A stretch of DNA of 64,000 nucleotides from Arthrobacter sp. NtRootA1. GTDB taxonomy: Bacteria > Actinomycetota > Actinomycetes > Actinomycetales > Micrococcaceae. The stretch's first letter is position 1. Each line of letters opens with the position of its first letter. The notes under the pieces were generated by a model. It searched no databases. It was not told where the DNA came from and saw only the letters and a program-made list of their open reading frames with translations. The DNA is taken from NCBI RefSeq assembly GCF_019976975.1, contig NZ_AP024630.1, forward strand, positions 3,348,001-3,412,000, given 5' to 3'. The position numbers and the translations under genes are program-made. Below are positions 1 to 7,752 of this stretch, piece by piece.

Positions 1-240
1 GAGGCGGAACAGTCGCCCGACGTCGTCGTGCACAAGGGCGTCGAGCTCGGCGGCCGCGTGATGCTCGATGAGGACGTCTACGAAGGCGTGCACACGCGGC
101 CACGGGTCTACGTCTTCGAGGAGTATGACTCGGAGGCGACCGCCGGGTCGAACTGCACGCTCGTCAATGTGGCGAGCGGCGACTGGACGGTCCGCGGCAT
201 TGGCGAGCTGGTGCCGGTGGACGACGACCAGGAGAGCTGA
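1..240 (+). CDS. Hypothetical protein, C-terminal part (5' end outside window)
   Basis: The frame is open from base 1 with no stop until 240, so the gene begins upstream of the window and only about 79 codons are seen. The acidic C-terminus ends VDDDQES. Content is hydrophilic with no transmembrane segment and no motif I recognise. The stop is followed after 3 bases by the GTG of the next gene, so the two are probably co-transcribed and translationally coupled. An internal GTG/ATG start cannot be excluded. Confidence 0.6.
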   Translation, partial: EAEQSPDVVVHKGVELGGRVMLDEDVYEGVHTRPRVYVFEEYDSEATAGSNCTLVNVASGDWTVRGIGELVPVDDDQES

Positions 241-243
241 GCC

Positions 244-717
244 GTGGCCGCGCCGGTCAACTACTCCACGAAGATCTCGGCGGCGCAGACCTTCGCCGAG
301 ATGCAGGCGCTGCTCGCGCAGCACGGGGCCCGCCGGATCAGCGTCGACTACGACGCCTCCGGCGTGCCCAGTTCCTTGGACTTCCTGCTCGCGACGCCGC
401 ATGGTCAGCGCGGCTTCTCTCTTCCAGCCAGCGTCGACCGCATGGAGGCGCTGCTGCGGAAGGAGGACGCCGCCGGCCGGCTGAAGGCGGGATCGCGCGC
501 CGAGCGGACCAGCCGGGCCCAGGCTGAGCGTGTTGCGTGGCGCGTGATGAAGACCTGGCTCGAGGCGCAGCTCGCGCTTGTGGCCGCCGGGATGATCGAC
601 GTCGACCAGGCGCTGCTGGCGTTCCTGCAGGTCGATGCGGCGGGCCGGACGCTCTACGAGGTCTACAGGGAGCGTGAGGCGGCTGCTCTTGAGCTGACGC
701 GCGGTGACTCGGACTGA
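244..717 (+). CDS. Hypothetical protein (157 aa)
   Basis: Starts at GTG 244, with GGAG of the preceding reading frame acting as ribosome binding site. The N-terminal half is a short alpha/beta stretch (QHGARRISVDYD); the C-terminal half is basic then helical, with a hydrophobic segment around LVAAGMIDVDQALLAFLQ that is too polar for a membrane span. The length and pattern resemble small hypothetical proteins carried by phages and plasmids of actinobacteria, but I cannot name a family. Followed directly by a strong hairpin. Confidence 0.65.
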   Translation: MAAPVNYSTKISAAQTFAEMQALLAQHGARRISVDYDASGVPSSLDFLLATPHGQRGFSLPASVDRMEALLRKEDAAGRLKAGSRAERTSRAQAERVAWRVMKTWLEAQLALVAAGMIDVDQALLAFLQVDAAGRTLYEVYREREAAALELTRGDSD

Positions 718-732
718 CCCGGGTCCGCGTGG

Positions 733-782
733 GCGAAGAGCCGTTCCTGATCATCGAAAGAGGATCAGGAACGGCTCTTCGC
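733..782 (+). terminator. Perfect 20-bp hairpin, probable terminator
   Basis: Bases 733-752 are an exact inverted repeat of 763-782 with a 10-base loop. It follows the stop of the preceding gene by 15 bases. No T-tract follows, so termination strength is uncertain. Confidence 0.7.
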
Positions 783-815
783 ATCTCTCGGCATCAATGC
801 CGCGTCCTGTCTGAA

Positions 816-880
816 TGGCATTCGACATGCGAGAATTGACGTATACGAGTCGATGTTCGCTGTTATCGCGATAGAGCATC
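816..880 (+). promoter_or_regulatory. AT-rich promoter island with ATTCGA and GATAGAGC
   Basis: ATTCGA lies at 820-825, a TTGACG -35-like hexamer at 836-841 and GATAGAGC at 870-877, upstream of the protease gene. The same combination of ATTCGA and a GATAGA(G/C)T-like element recurs before other plus-strand genes in the window (near 13.5, 21.9, 24.6 and 34.7 kb). The exact -10 is not clear. Confidence 0.45.
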
Positions 881-952
881 GACAGACGAGGCACGACGAG
901 GGGATGCATTGATGACGATCGCACAGAGCCAGCCCGATGAGGGGTACACGCC

Positions 953-2407
953 GTGACGGGTCCGGAGGTCGCCCTGTACGCGCTCGGTGTGGTGATCTTC
1001 CTGGCCGCGATCTTCGTCTCGATCGCGCTGCACGAGCTGGGGCACCTCTACTTCGCGAAGAAGTTCGGGTGCCGGGTGAGCCAGTACATGGTCGGCTTCG
1101 GTCCGACGGTCTGGTCCCTGAAGAAGGGCGAGACCGAGTACGGTATCAAGCTCATCCCGCTCGGCGGCTACGTGAAGATCATCGGTATGTTCCCGCCCGA
1201 GACGGACCGCGAGCAGCAGATTTCCCGCGGCGAGCAGGTGCCAGCCGATACAGCAGCCGCGCCGGCACGCCAGGAAGCTCACAGCGACGTCCTCGTTGCA
1301 GCCAGCGCCGCGACCCCGGATGCGCCCCTCACGCTGCGCAAGTCCAACACGGGCCTGTTCGCACAGATGGTCTCGCAGACCCGGGCGGCGGAGTTCGAGC
1401 TCGTCGAACCCGGCGACGCTGACCGTCTGTTCTATAAGCTGCCCGCGGCGAAGAAGATCCTGGTGATGGTGGCGGGCCCCGGGGTGAACATCGCCTTGGC
1501 GTTCCTCTGCTTCCTCTGTGTCTATGGCATCTACGGCGTGCACTCGGTCGAGCCGACCGGCCGCCCTGCGGTTTCCGTCGTCTCCGACTGCGTGATCCCC
1601 CAGGACGCCAAGCGCACTGCGTGCCAAGACAGCGACCAGGTCTCCCCCGCCCGGGCGGCGGGGCTGCGTCCCGGCGATGTGGTCGTCAGCTTCAACAGCC
1701 AGCCAGTCACCTCGTGGTCACAGCTGTCGGACTTGATCCACGCCAACGGCGACAGCGTCGCTGCCATGGAGGTGGAGCGCGATGGTACGCAGGTGAAGCT
1801 CCAGGCCTCGCACACGATCGCCATGCCGCGGGACCTCGATGGTGGCGGCCCGAAGCAGACCGCGACAGTGGGCTTCCTCGGTGTCGAGCCGGAGTCCCGC
1901 GAGGTGGTGACCAGGCACGGCCCGGTCTACACGATGGAGCGCATGGGTGAGATGACCGGGCACGCAGTGTCTTCCATCGTGCAGCTGCCCGCCCGGGTGT
2001 ACAACGTCGCCCAGGCGATCTTTGGTCAGGGCGAGCGTGCCCAGGACGGACCCATGTCGGTCATCGGTGGATCCAGGCTCGCCGGCGAGGTCGCGGCATC
2101 TACCAAACCCGGCCTCGACATCGGCGGCAAGGCTGCGCTGCTCGGGCTGGTGGTCGGCTCGTTCAACCTCTTCATCGGGGTGTTCAACCTGATACCGCTG
2201 CTGCCGCTGGACGGCGGCCACATCGCGGGCAGCGCTTTTGAAGGGGCCAGGCGCTGCCTGGCACGGCGGTTCAGCCGACCTGATCCCGGTCACGTCAACG
2301 TCGCCAGGCAGCTGCCGGTCGCCTACGTGATCGGCTTGGCGATGCTGTCGATGAGCCTGGTGCTCATGGTCGGCGACATCGTCGTGCCGCTGAAGTCGGG
2401 GCTCTGA
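953..2407 (+). CDS. Site-2 intramembrane metalloprotease (M50, RseP/Rip1-like)
   Basis: A 484-aa polytopic zinc protease that would cut transmembrane anchors such as anti-sigma factors or remnant signal peptides. The first TM helix carries the zinc motif HELGH at residues 27-31. A PDZ-like domain lies around residues 215-290 (ARAAGLRPGDVVVSF), and the C-terminal membrane region carries the third-ligand motif NLIPLLPLDGGH near residue 415. It is as long as or longer than chromosomal Rip1/RseP; an Ala/Glu-rich insertion at about residues 80-130 probably accounts for this. GTG start at 953. It lacks the dxr/ispG neighbours of the chromosomal gene, so this is an accessory copy. A small membrane protein follows in the same direction. 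Confidence 0.9.
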   Translation: MTGPEVALYALGVVIFLAAIFVSIALHELGHLYFAKKFGCRVSQYMVGFGPTVWSLKKGETEYGIKLIPLGGYVKIIGMFPPETDREQQISRGEQVPADTAAAPARQEAHSDVLVAASAATPDAPLTLRKSNTGLFAQMVSQTRAAEFELVEPGDADRLFYKLPAAKKILVMVAGPGVNIALAFLCFLCVYGIYGVHSVEPTGRPAVSVVSDCVIPQDAKRTACQDSDQVSPARAAGLRPGDVVVSFNSQPVTSWSQLSDLIHANGDSVAAMEVERDGTQVKLQASHTIAMPRDLDGGGPKQTATVGFLGVEPESREVVTRHGPVYTMERMGEMTGHAVSSIVQLPARVYNVAQAIFGQGERAQDGPMSVIGGSRLAGEVAASTKPGLDIGGKAALLGLVVGSFNLFIGVFNLIPLLPLDGGHIAGSAFEGARRCLARRFSRPDPGHVNVARQLPVAYVIGLAMLSMSLVLMVGDIVVPLKSGL

Positions 2408-2486
2408 CGGGACCCGCACCAGCCCTCGACGAGACCATCCACCGCCCAGTACCAGACCACACACCGATCAGAAGGGATGCAGACCC

Positions 2487-2699
2487 ATGACCGACCACGA
2501 CGAGACCCGGAAGAGTCCAGCAGGAGACCCGAACAAGACCAGTAAGAAGCCACAGAGCCTCGTCTCCCGGCTGCGGCAGATCTACGAGGACCGGCCGGTG
2601 GCTTTCGCCGTTGGCCTCATCGGCGTCTCGGCACTGCTGTTCCTGTGCGGCGGGATCCTCTCCGGTGACGTGCGCTTGCCCTTCAGCTCCGGCTGGTAG
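2487..2699 (+). CDS. Small single-pass membrane protein (70 aa)
   Basis: A Lys/Asp-rich hydrophilic N-terminus (residues 1-37) is followed by one hydrophobic helix (about 38-60, VAFAVGLIGVSALLFLCGGIL) and a short tail. The start has GAAGGGA 12 bases upstream. It lies 80 bases downstream of the site-2 protease and ends just before a hairpin, so it could be an operon partner or a protease substrate; that is inference only. Confidence 0.65.
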   Translation: MTDHDETRKSPAGDPNKTSKKPQSLVSRLRQIYEDRPVAFAVGLIGVSALLFLCGGILSGDVRLPFSSGW

Positions 2700-2743
2700 C
2701 CGGAGTATCCGGTCCGCTGGAGAAAGGAGTGACCAGAGAAAAA

Positions 2744-2788
2744 AGAGACCCCGCCGCCGGAGCTGATGCTCCTGACAGTGGGGTCTCT
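2744..2788. terminator. Bidirectional terminator between convergent genes
   Basis: AGAGACCCC at 2744-2752 pairs with GGGGTCTCT at 2780-2788. An A-run precedes it, which becomes a U-tract for transcripts from the minus-strand gene that ends at 2811. A close relative of this hairpin lies at 5787-5824. Confidence 0.7.
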
Positions 2789-2810
2789 GCTGTAGTGCTG
2801 GTTCTCTGGT

Positions 2811-3053
2811 TCAGGCACGGTCGGGCCTGCGGATCACTTTGACCGGCAGCACTGCTTCCATGGCCATGAATTTGAGGAAGGCCTTCACGCAATCGGGACA
2901 GAGGAAGAACCACGGCTGGATGTAGTGGAATTTCAATGTCCGCCATACGTGGGCGGCCGGGTCGTAGTTGTCTGAATTTTCATGGGCAACATCCGACTCC
3001 GTCTCAATTCCACAGCGATCACATGAGGTGAGAGTTACCTGCCTGCTTCCCAT
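2811..3053 (-). CDS. Small zinc-ribbon-like protein
   Basis: About 80 aa with two CxxC pairs (SCDRC near the N-terminus and LCPDC near residue 60), typical of a small zinc-ribbon fold. The basic C-terminus ends KVIRRPDRA. Start chosen at 3053 because AAAGGAAC lies at good spacing there; an upstream ATG at 3080 lacks a ribosome binding site. It may bind nucleic acid, but its role is unknown. It heads the downstream end of the long minus-strand run of small genes. Confidence 0.6.
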   Translation of the reverse strand: MGSRQVTLTSCDRCGIETESDVAHENSDNYDPAAHVWRTLKFHYIQPWFFLCPDCVKAFLKFMAMEAVLPVKVIRRPDRA

Positions 3054-3092
3054 CAGGTTCCTTTCTGAATTTTGCGACATGCGGCATGCTGA

Positions 3093-3815
3093 TCAGTCGA
3101 TGCCATGCTCGGCCGACAGGGCTGCAAGATCGTGGCTGAGATCTTCCATCGCGGCGATAGCGGCCCTGGTGCACTGCTGGGTCGCAGGGCAGCAGAGCGA
3201 ACGGCGCAGACCTGCTCCGACGATCTCGACGGCCGGCATGTACTTGAAGAGCATGCGGTACATGCGCGAATCCTGGCCGTGGCCGAGCTGGTGCCGGATC
3301 GAACCGGCGTTGTCCTTCAGGTCGCTGGCCTTGATGAGCAGCGCCCGGGAACCGGAGTTGGCAAGCCGCGTGAGGTGCTCCTCGTAGGAGGTGCTGCCGT
3401 TAGGGGTGGTCACCGCCCCAACGAGCACCGAGACGCGCCGGCCGTACAGCCGCGCCAGACAGCCCAGGGGATCCTCACCCGGCTGGCCGAAAGCAGCAAG
3501 CAGCTCTTTGCTGCAGTCCTCGACGACATCATGCAGCAGTGCTGCGGCAATCAGTTCAGCGTCGGTGACGCCCCAGCGCAGGAGGCGCAACGCCACGCGC
3601 AGCGGATGCTCGATGTACGGCACGCGAGGCATGTCTCCCCTGATGAAGCGGGTCTGCTTCCGGTGCAGGAACGAGGCCGTCGCAGCTGCGCGGGTCACGA
3701 GCTCCGTGTTCGTGGTGCCGGGCATGAGGTGTTGGATCTCCCGCTCGAGTTCGAACACGAGCATCGCAGGGTCCATTTGCTTGAGCGGGACACGCGTCGT
3801 GGTCAGGGTGGTCAT
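3093..3815 (-). CDS. HD-domain protein, RelA/SpoT-type small alarmone hydrolase-like
   Basis: A 240-aa protein with the arrangement of the (p)ppGpp hydrolase domain: YIEHPLRVALRL, then AAALLHDVVEDC (the HD pair), then ALLIKASDLKDNAGSI, which supplies a later metal-ligand Asp. This matches the HD order of SpoT and Mesh1-like small alarmone hydrolases. No synthetase domain follows. The C-terminus is helical with a CC pair. ATG 3815 has AAAGGAAG upstream, so it is preferred over the in-frame start at 3860. An alarmone hydrolase on a mobile element could buffer host stringent response, but substrate is inferred. Confidence 0.75.
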   Translation of the reverse strand: MTTLTTTRVPLKQMDPAMLVFELEREIQHLMPGTTNTELVTRAAATASFLHRKQTRFIRGDMPRVPYIEHPLRVALRLLRWGVTDAELIAAALLHDVVEDCSKELLAAFGQPGEDPLGCLARLYGRRVSVLVGAVTTPNGSTSYEEHLTRLANSGSRALLIKASDLKDNAGSIRHQLGHGQDSRMYRMLFKYMPAVEIVGAGLRRSLCCPATQQCTRAAIAAMEDLSHDLAALSAEHGID

Positions 3816-3905
3816 GGCTCTTCCTTTGTTCGGGATGGTTCTCTTGCTGTTGCAAAACACCAGGCGCTGCCCCGCAGCGCGTGGACCCGCCTCAGAGACA
3901 GAGCG

Positions 3906-3946
3906 AGAGCCCCGGCCCCGCGCCGGAGCGCAGGAGCCGGGGCTCT
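3906..3946. terminator. GC-rich hairpin between minus-strand genes
   Basis: An 11-bp perfect stem (3906-3916 with 3936-3946) downstream of the minus-strand gene ending at 3971. No U-tract; it may act as terminator or 3'-end stabiliser. Confidence 0.55.
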
Positions 3947-3970
3947 GGTGGGATCAGGCAGGGCGACTGG

Positions 3971-4234
3971 TCATTGGTGCTGGCTGGGCTGGGTGTCGTT
4001 GTGACGGCGTAGCCGGGCAGCCCAGGTCTTCAGGCCCAGAAGTCCAGCAGCCCAGACCGCACCGGACAGGACCACGAGCACCACGCTCGCCGTCCAGTGG
4101 CCGGTCCAGGCGCTGGCTGCGATCGCGGGCAGCAGGGCGAGGACGTTCAGCACGATCCCCGTGACGAGGAGCGTCCTGCCGATACTCCGGAGGATCCGCT
4201 CGCGGCGGCCGGTGGTCTGCATCGTGTCAGGCAT
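3971..4234 (-). CDS. Two-TM small membrane protein (87 aa)
   Basis: Two predicted membrane helices (about residues 20-42 and 48-70) joined by a short loop, with basic residues before helix 1 and after helix 2, giving an N-in/C-in topology. Start 4234 has AAGGAG and the GAACCGCC-ATG leader shared by several neighbours. No family recognised. Confidence 0.65.
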   Translation of the reverse strand: MPDTMQTTGRRERILRSIGRTLLVTGIVLNVLALLPAIAASAWTGHWTASVVLVVLSGAVWAAGLLGLKTWAARLRRHNDTQPSQHQ

Positions 4235-4270
4235 GGCGGTTCACGCTCCTTCGTCGTGGGATGTGTTCTC

Positions 4271-4651
4271 TCAGAGCTCGATCCGCTTGCCGCGGGCGAG
4301 CTCGGCAGCGGGGATGCTCAGCCGGTAGCCGCCGACCGGGTAGCTGGGGTGGTCGCTGGCGACGACCGCGCAGTTCCACCAACCAGCGTGGCGCTTGCGA
4401 GGACGGGGTTCTTCCTCGCCCTCGGTGCGGGCCTCGCCCCGGTATTCGATGGGCACCACGACGACGCGGTGGCCGGAGCCCCGCTCGGTGGCGTGCCAGG
4501 GCAGCTCGATGAGCAGGTCTTGGGGCCACTGCTCGATGGTGACCGGCAGCTTGGACAGTTCGTGGTTGGCCGAGCCCTCGGGCGACTGCGCGAGGCGCTG
4601 GGCCTCCTGCTCGGCGGTCTCGACGAATCCGATCTTCTCGAGGAAGGACAT
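4271..4651 (-). CDS. Hypothetical protein (126 aa)
   Basis: Soluble, mixed alpha/beta, with no recognised motif. AGGAG sits upstream of ATG 4651. Codon use matches its neighbours and the reading frame is intact. It lies 36 bases upstream of the two-TM gene and 5 bases downstream of the next gene, so it is probably co-transcribed with both. Confidence 0.65.
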   Translation of the reverse strand: MSFLEKIGFVETAEQEAQRLAQSPEGSANHELSKLPVTIEQWPQDLLIELPWHATERGSGHRVVVVPIEYRGEARTEGEEEPRPRKRHAGWWNCAVVASDHPSYPVGGYRLSIPAAELARGKRIEL

Positions 4652-4656
4652 GGTGA

Positions 4657-4986
4657 TCAGTGCTCCTGGTTCATGGGTTGGGAAGTCGACGGTTCAGCCT
4701 CAACGCTGGACTCGCCGCGGACGAGATCAGCCAGCGCCTGGGCGTAGGCGTCTTTGGCCCGTTCGATTGCAGCCTGCTCGTAGAGTGAGTGGATCTTCTC
4801 GCCGGCGGCGATGCGGTCCTCGACCTCGTCCATTGCTATGACGGCGGCCGCGAGCTGGACCCGGGCCTGAGCCTCGGCGCGCCGCAGCTCCGGGTAGAAG
4901 GCCATGCTCGTGGCGAGCCGGTGGACGGCGGCAACGCGTTGAGCTTCAGCGTCGAGGTCGGGCTCGGAAGTGGTGGCAGTGGACAC
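4657..4986 (-). CDS. Hypothetical helical protein (about 109 aa)
   Basis: GTG 4986 is chosen because AGGAGGGG lies at the right distance; the frame is open further upstream but that part is low-complexity Arg/Ser/Pro translation typical of a shadow frame. The protein is almost wholly helical, rich in Ala, Glu and Arg (ELRRAEAQARVQLAAAVIAMDEVEDRI is a likely coiled coil). Ends 5 bases before the next start. No function assigned. Confidence 0.6.
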   Translation of the reverse strand: MSTATTSEPDLDAEAQRVAAVHRLATSMAFYPELRRAEAQARVQLAAAVIAMDEVEDRIAAGEKIHSLYEQAAIERAKDAYAQALADLVRGESSVEAEPSTSQPMNQEH

Positions 4987-5053
4987 GGTGATCCCCTCCT
5001 GTTTGATGAAGTCGTTTGTTCGATGCCGAACCTGGATCAGTTGCGCTGGTTCC

Positions 5054-5293
5054 TCAGCCCTCTGCCAGACGGCGGGCGGCCGCCTGGAAGTCCGCGAAGG
5101 TGGTCTGGGCGCGTTCTGCCCGTGTGCCGTCCGCCGTGAACGCCGTGCCGCACCATGCGGCGAAGTAGTGCTGGCACAGCTCGCGGTCGGTCTGGCGGGC
5201 CTGCTCGTCGTAGACGGGCGCGCTGACGACCAGCACATCAGAGCCGAAGTCGAACGGCAGCGCGTCCTGCATGGGTGCGGCGATGGTGCTCAT
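5054..5293 (-). CDS. Hypothetical small protein (79 aa)
   Basis: ATG 5293 is preceded by GAGGAGAACCGCC, the leader motif repeated before many genes here. Residues 1-30 hold a hydrophobic strand (DVLVVSAPVYD); the rest is helical with two Cys. The upstream open frame is not needed. Unknown role. Confidence 0.6.
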   Translation of the reverse strand: MSTIAAPMQDALPFDFGSDVLVVSAPVYDEQARQTDRELCQHYFAAWCGTAFTADGTRAERAQTTFADFQAAARRLAEG

Positions 5294-5544
5294 GGCGGTT
5301 CTCCTCGGAATCCTGTGGGGCGCGGCGCTGCACTGCAGGCCGTCCTTCGTCGATGACTCCTCCGTGACAGCTCCGCTGTCACCACCACTGGCTGCACCTG
5401 AGAATCGAAGATGAACAAGAACAACAAGAAGGTTCCGACCCCGCGCCGGCAAGGCGCGGATGATCCGCAGCATCGGCACAACCCCTTCACGCACCCTGGG
5501 ATAGGCTTTCGGCGGAGTTCAAAATTCAACAAAGGGAGAGATTC

Positions 5545-5766
5545 GTGGCGGGAAGCGCGGTCTATGGCAAGGGCTACTACGCAGGCAAGCAGGATGCCCG
5601 TACAGAGGACCTGATCGCCGCGGGGGTCTTGGCGGCTGCAGGTCTGGTCATTGCAGGTGGCGTCAAGGTTTACCGGAAAGTCAAAGAGGCCCACGCAACC
5701 CGGCTGGAACAGCGGCTGAAGGACATCGACGACGGAGGTAACTCCGAAGATTCCGGCCAGCAGTAA
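5545..5766 (+). CDS. Small membrane protein (73 aa)
   Basis: GTG start at 5545 with AAAGGGAG upstream. Residues 1-21 include a Gly/Tyr-rich stretch (YGKGYYAGKQDA), residues 23-42 a membrane helix (LIAAGVLAAAGLVIAGGVKV), and the tail is charged. It is the only plus-strand gene inside the 2.8-13.3 kb minus run and is closed by its own terminator. Not recognised. Confidence 0.6.
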   Translation: MAGSAVYGKGYYAGKQDARTEDLIAAGVLAAAGLVIAGGVKVYRKVKEAHATRLEQRLKDIDDGGNSEDSGQQ

Positions 5767-5786
5767 ACCACGGACACAAAAAAAGA

Positions 5787-5824
5787 GACCCCACCGCCGG
5801 AGCACGCGCTCTGACGGTGGGGTC
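5787..5824. terminator. Terminator between convergent genes
   Basis: GACCCCACCG at 5787-5796 pairs with its exact complement at 5815-5824. The upstream A-run gives a U-tract for the minus-strand gene ending at 5829. Sister of the 2744-2788 hairpin. Confidence 0.7.
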
Positions 5825-5828
5825 TTCT

Positions 5829-6422
5829 TCAGGCGAACGTCCTGTCCGCAGCGAAGTGCTCGTGCACGGCCTCGCGGGCGGCGGGGTATTCGTCGTAGGG
5901 ATCCGGGTAAGCGGCATCGAACCGGGCAGCGGTGGTGATGCCCTGGAATCGGAGCAATTCCAGGAGATCCGGCAGGTCCTGTGCACGACCGGAGAACTCC
6001 GCGGTGTCCGCGGCGATGATCTTGGCGCGGGTCAGCGTGGGGACACTGGCCAGCTGAAGCCTGATGCTCTCGTACGCTGTGTCGTCGTCGATCCAGCGCG
6101 CCTGGTATATCGAGGCCACCAGCTCAGCGTCGTCGCCGTCCATCACGTTGTCGTTGTTGATCCAGTCGCGCTCCAGGTTCAGTTCGTCGGCCACCTCATG
6201 GATTGCCGCCATGACCTCTGGCGCGAAATCACCGGTGACGCTGTCGATGTCGACGGTGAATGCCCGGTCCGCAGCACGGATGCCGTACTTCATGAGCGCG
6301 AAGCCGCCGATCGCACGGATCTGCACCGGGGCGTTCAGCCCCAGGCGCTTCAGCTTTCCGTCGAGCACCTCGAGCGCCCGCTCCAGCTGGGCCAGGCTGC
6401 ACTTGTGGTCGTCGTTGCTCAT
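5829..6422 (-). CDS. Nucleotidyltransferase-fold protein (DUF6036-like)
   Basis: A 197-aa protein with IRAIGGFALMKYGIR followed by RAFTVDIDSVTG, which fits the G-G..A ... D-x-D arrangement of a pol-beta-type nucleotidyltransferase as in DUF6036 and AbiEii-like proteins. The C-terminal half is helical. AAGGAG precedes ATG 6422. Such enzymes can act as toxins that modify tRNA, usually beside a cognate antitoxin; none is obvious next to this one. The family call is by eye and moderate. Confidence 0.6.
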   Translation of the reverse strand: MSNDDHKCSLAQLERALEVLDGKLKRLGLNAPVQIRAIGGFALMKYGIRAADRAFTVDIDSVTGDFAPEVMAAIHEVADELNLERDWINNDNVMDGDDAELVASIYQARWIDDDTAYESIRLQLASVPTLTRAKIIAADTAEFSGRAQDLPDLLELLRFQGITTAARFDAAYPDPYDEYPAAREAVHEHFAADRTFA

Positions 6423-6477
6423 CGTGCTGCTCCTTCTGGTCGGGAAGGAGCGGGTGTCTCCTTCGAGTCCAGATCCG

Positions 6478-6494
6478 GATCGGCTGTGCCGATC
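6478..6494. repeat. Palindromic repeat R1 (GATCGGC-TGT-GCCGATC)
   Basis: A perfect 7-bp inverted repeat with a 3-base centre, preceded by CAGATCCG. It lies in the gap upstream of the nucleotidyltransferase-like gene. It shares a 24-bp core with R2 and belongs to the family whose stem bases covary among seven copies. Confidence 0.75.
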
Positions 6495-6517
6495 TGACGA
6501 GCCGCCAGGAAAGAGAC

Positions 6518-6554
6518 GAGCCCGGCACCAGGGGCTCTCCCCCGTGCCGGGCTC
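6518..6554. terminator. Hairpin terminator
   Basis: An 11-bp perfect stem (6518-6528 with 6544-6554) followed by TTTT. It sits just past the stop of the minus-strand gene ending at 6564; read from that gene, the far side has only a short U-rich stretch. Confidence 0.65.
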
Positions 6555-6563
6555 TTTTCAGGC

Positions 6564-6902
6564 TCAGTGCATGCGTTCGATGCGCGTGGATCCGGACCCG
6601 TCCTGCAGGCCGGTGGCGCAGTCGTACCAGAAGCCGTTGGGCAGGCGGACCAGCGTGTGCGCCTCACGTCCCGGCCAGTTGCCGGCAGCTGCGATCGCGG
6701 GTACCGCCCGCCGGTCCATCACGCTGCTCACCCCCAGCTCCTCCACGACCTGCGGGTCGCGGACGTACTTCGTGGTGGAGCCATTGCGGGGATCGCACGG
6801 GACCTGCTTCATCCAGGCGGGGTGGTCGAGGACCCTCTTGACGAGGACCTTGTCGCCGACCTGGAGTTCGTCCAGTTCAGAGGGTGCTGTAGGGATGGGC
6901 AT
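6564..6902 (-). CDS. Hypothetical protein with small beta-barrel-like N-terminus (112 aa)
   Basis: ATG 6902 has AGGAGAACCAC immediately upstream. The N-terminus (DELQVGDKVLVKRVLDHP) looks like an SH3-like or KOW-like strand pair; the middle carries Cys and the C-terminus ends with RIERMH. The further upstream open frame is Pro/Ser/Arg shadow sequence. Function unknown; small barrel proteins of this type are common on actinobacterial plasmids and phages. Confidence 0.55.
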   Translation of the reverse strand: MPIPTAPSELDELQVGDKVLVKRVLDHPAWMKQVPCDPRNGSTTKYVRDPQVVEELGVSSVMDRRAVPAIAAAGNWPGREAHTLVRLPNGFWYDCATGLQDGSGSTRIERMH

Positions 6903-6939
6903 GTGGTTCTCCTGGTTCGTAGTCTGTAAGTGCAGCGGC

Positions 6940-7587
6940 TCAGCCGCGGCCGATGGAGGAGCACTGTGAGTGCGCACCGGCATGCAGTGCCACGGCGTTG
7001 TCAGCCGCCGTGCGGTACTCGGGGATCCGCTGGGGCTCCGGCTCGCCCTTGGGGAACCAGGGCATGGCGTAGCCGTCGGTGACCTGCTGTCGCGCGGCGT
7101 CGTTGTGGGCCGGTGTGATGACGTAGGCGAGAGAACGGCCATAACGGTCAGTTCTGTCTGCCCCGGGGTCGAACTCGATGGTCACTGGCATGCCCTGCGG
7201 CAGGATGCCGCCAAGATGATCAGTGGCGGCCCTAGCGCCGCACTCGGGCTCGGCATCCTTGTGATAGTTCATTTCGGGCGCGTCGATGCCCAGGAGCCTG
7301 ACTGTGTGCTCGGGGATCCCGATATGCTTGTCGGTCGCCTCGAGCAGGCCGGCCACCGGCAGCACGGCGACGGTGTCGCCGTCGATGACACGGATGACTT
7401 TGGTCTCCACGCTCGCCGGTTTGCCAGAGGACACCTGTCCCGGGTCCTGGGCTGCCGCAGTGCTGGTGGACGGCGTACCCGGGACGCCGGGGGCCTTCGG
7501 CAGGTCCTCGCAGCCGGTCAGCGTGACGATACAGAGCACGGCGGCGATGAGGCCGCCGAAGACAGATCTGGAGGGGGTGCGCTTCAT
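6940..7587 (-). CDS. Lipoprotein thermonuclease (SNase-like)
   Basis: A 215-aa protein with a lipoprotein signal (basic start, hydrophobic core, LTGC lipobox with Cys at about residue 26), a Ser/Thr/Pro linker, then a staphylococcal-nuclease domain. The hallmarks are VIRVIDGDTVAV, VRLLGIDAPEMN and DRYGRSLAYV, which hold the Asp/Arg/Glu active-site positions. It would hydrolyse DNA or RNA outside the membrane, anchored to it. ATG 7587 has AAGGAA. On conjugative elements such surface nucleases may handle incoming DNA or attack competitors; that role is inference. Confidence 0.88.
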   Translation of the reverse strand: MKRTPSRSVFGGLIAAVLCIVTLTGCEDLPKAPGVPGTPSTSTAAAQDPGQVSSGKPASVETKVIRVIDGDTVAVLPVAGLLEATDKHIGIPEHTVRLLGIDAPEMNYHKDAEPECGARAATDHLGGILPQGMPVTIEFDPGADRTDRYGRSLAYVITPAHNDAARQQVTDGYAMPWFPKGEPEPQRIPEYRTAADNAVALHAGAHSQCSSIGRG

Positions 7588-7700
7588 GGTGGGGTTCCTT
7601 GCTGGAGGGGTCGTCGGGCGCTCTGGCCGGGGTGGCAGGCGTGCTTCTCCACGGGCACGCCCGAGCCAGCTGTGCTGGCTGTTCCGGAAAGAGAAAGACA

Positions 7701-7741
7701 GGACCCCCGGCCCTGAGCGATGGGCTCGGTGCCAGGGGTCC
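7701..7741. terminator. Hairpin downstream of minus-strand gene
   Basis: GGACCCC at 7701-7707 pairs with GGGGTCC at 7735-7741, with internal GC-rich pairing. It lies between the 7753 stop and the thermonuclease start, where it could end the upstream transcript. Confidence 0.5.
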
Positions 7742-7752
7742 AGTGAGAGAGA

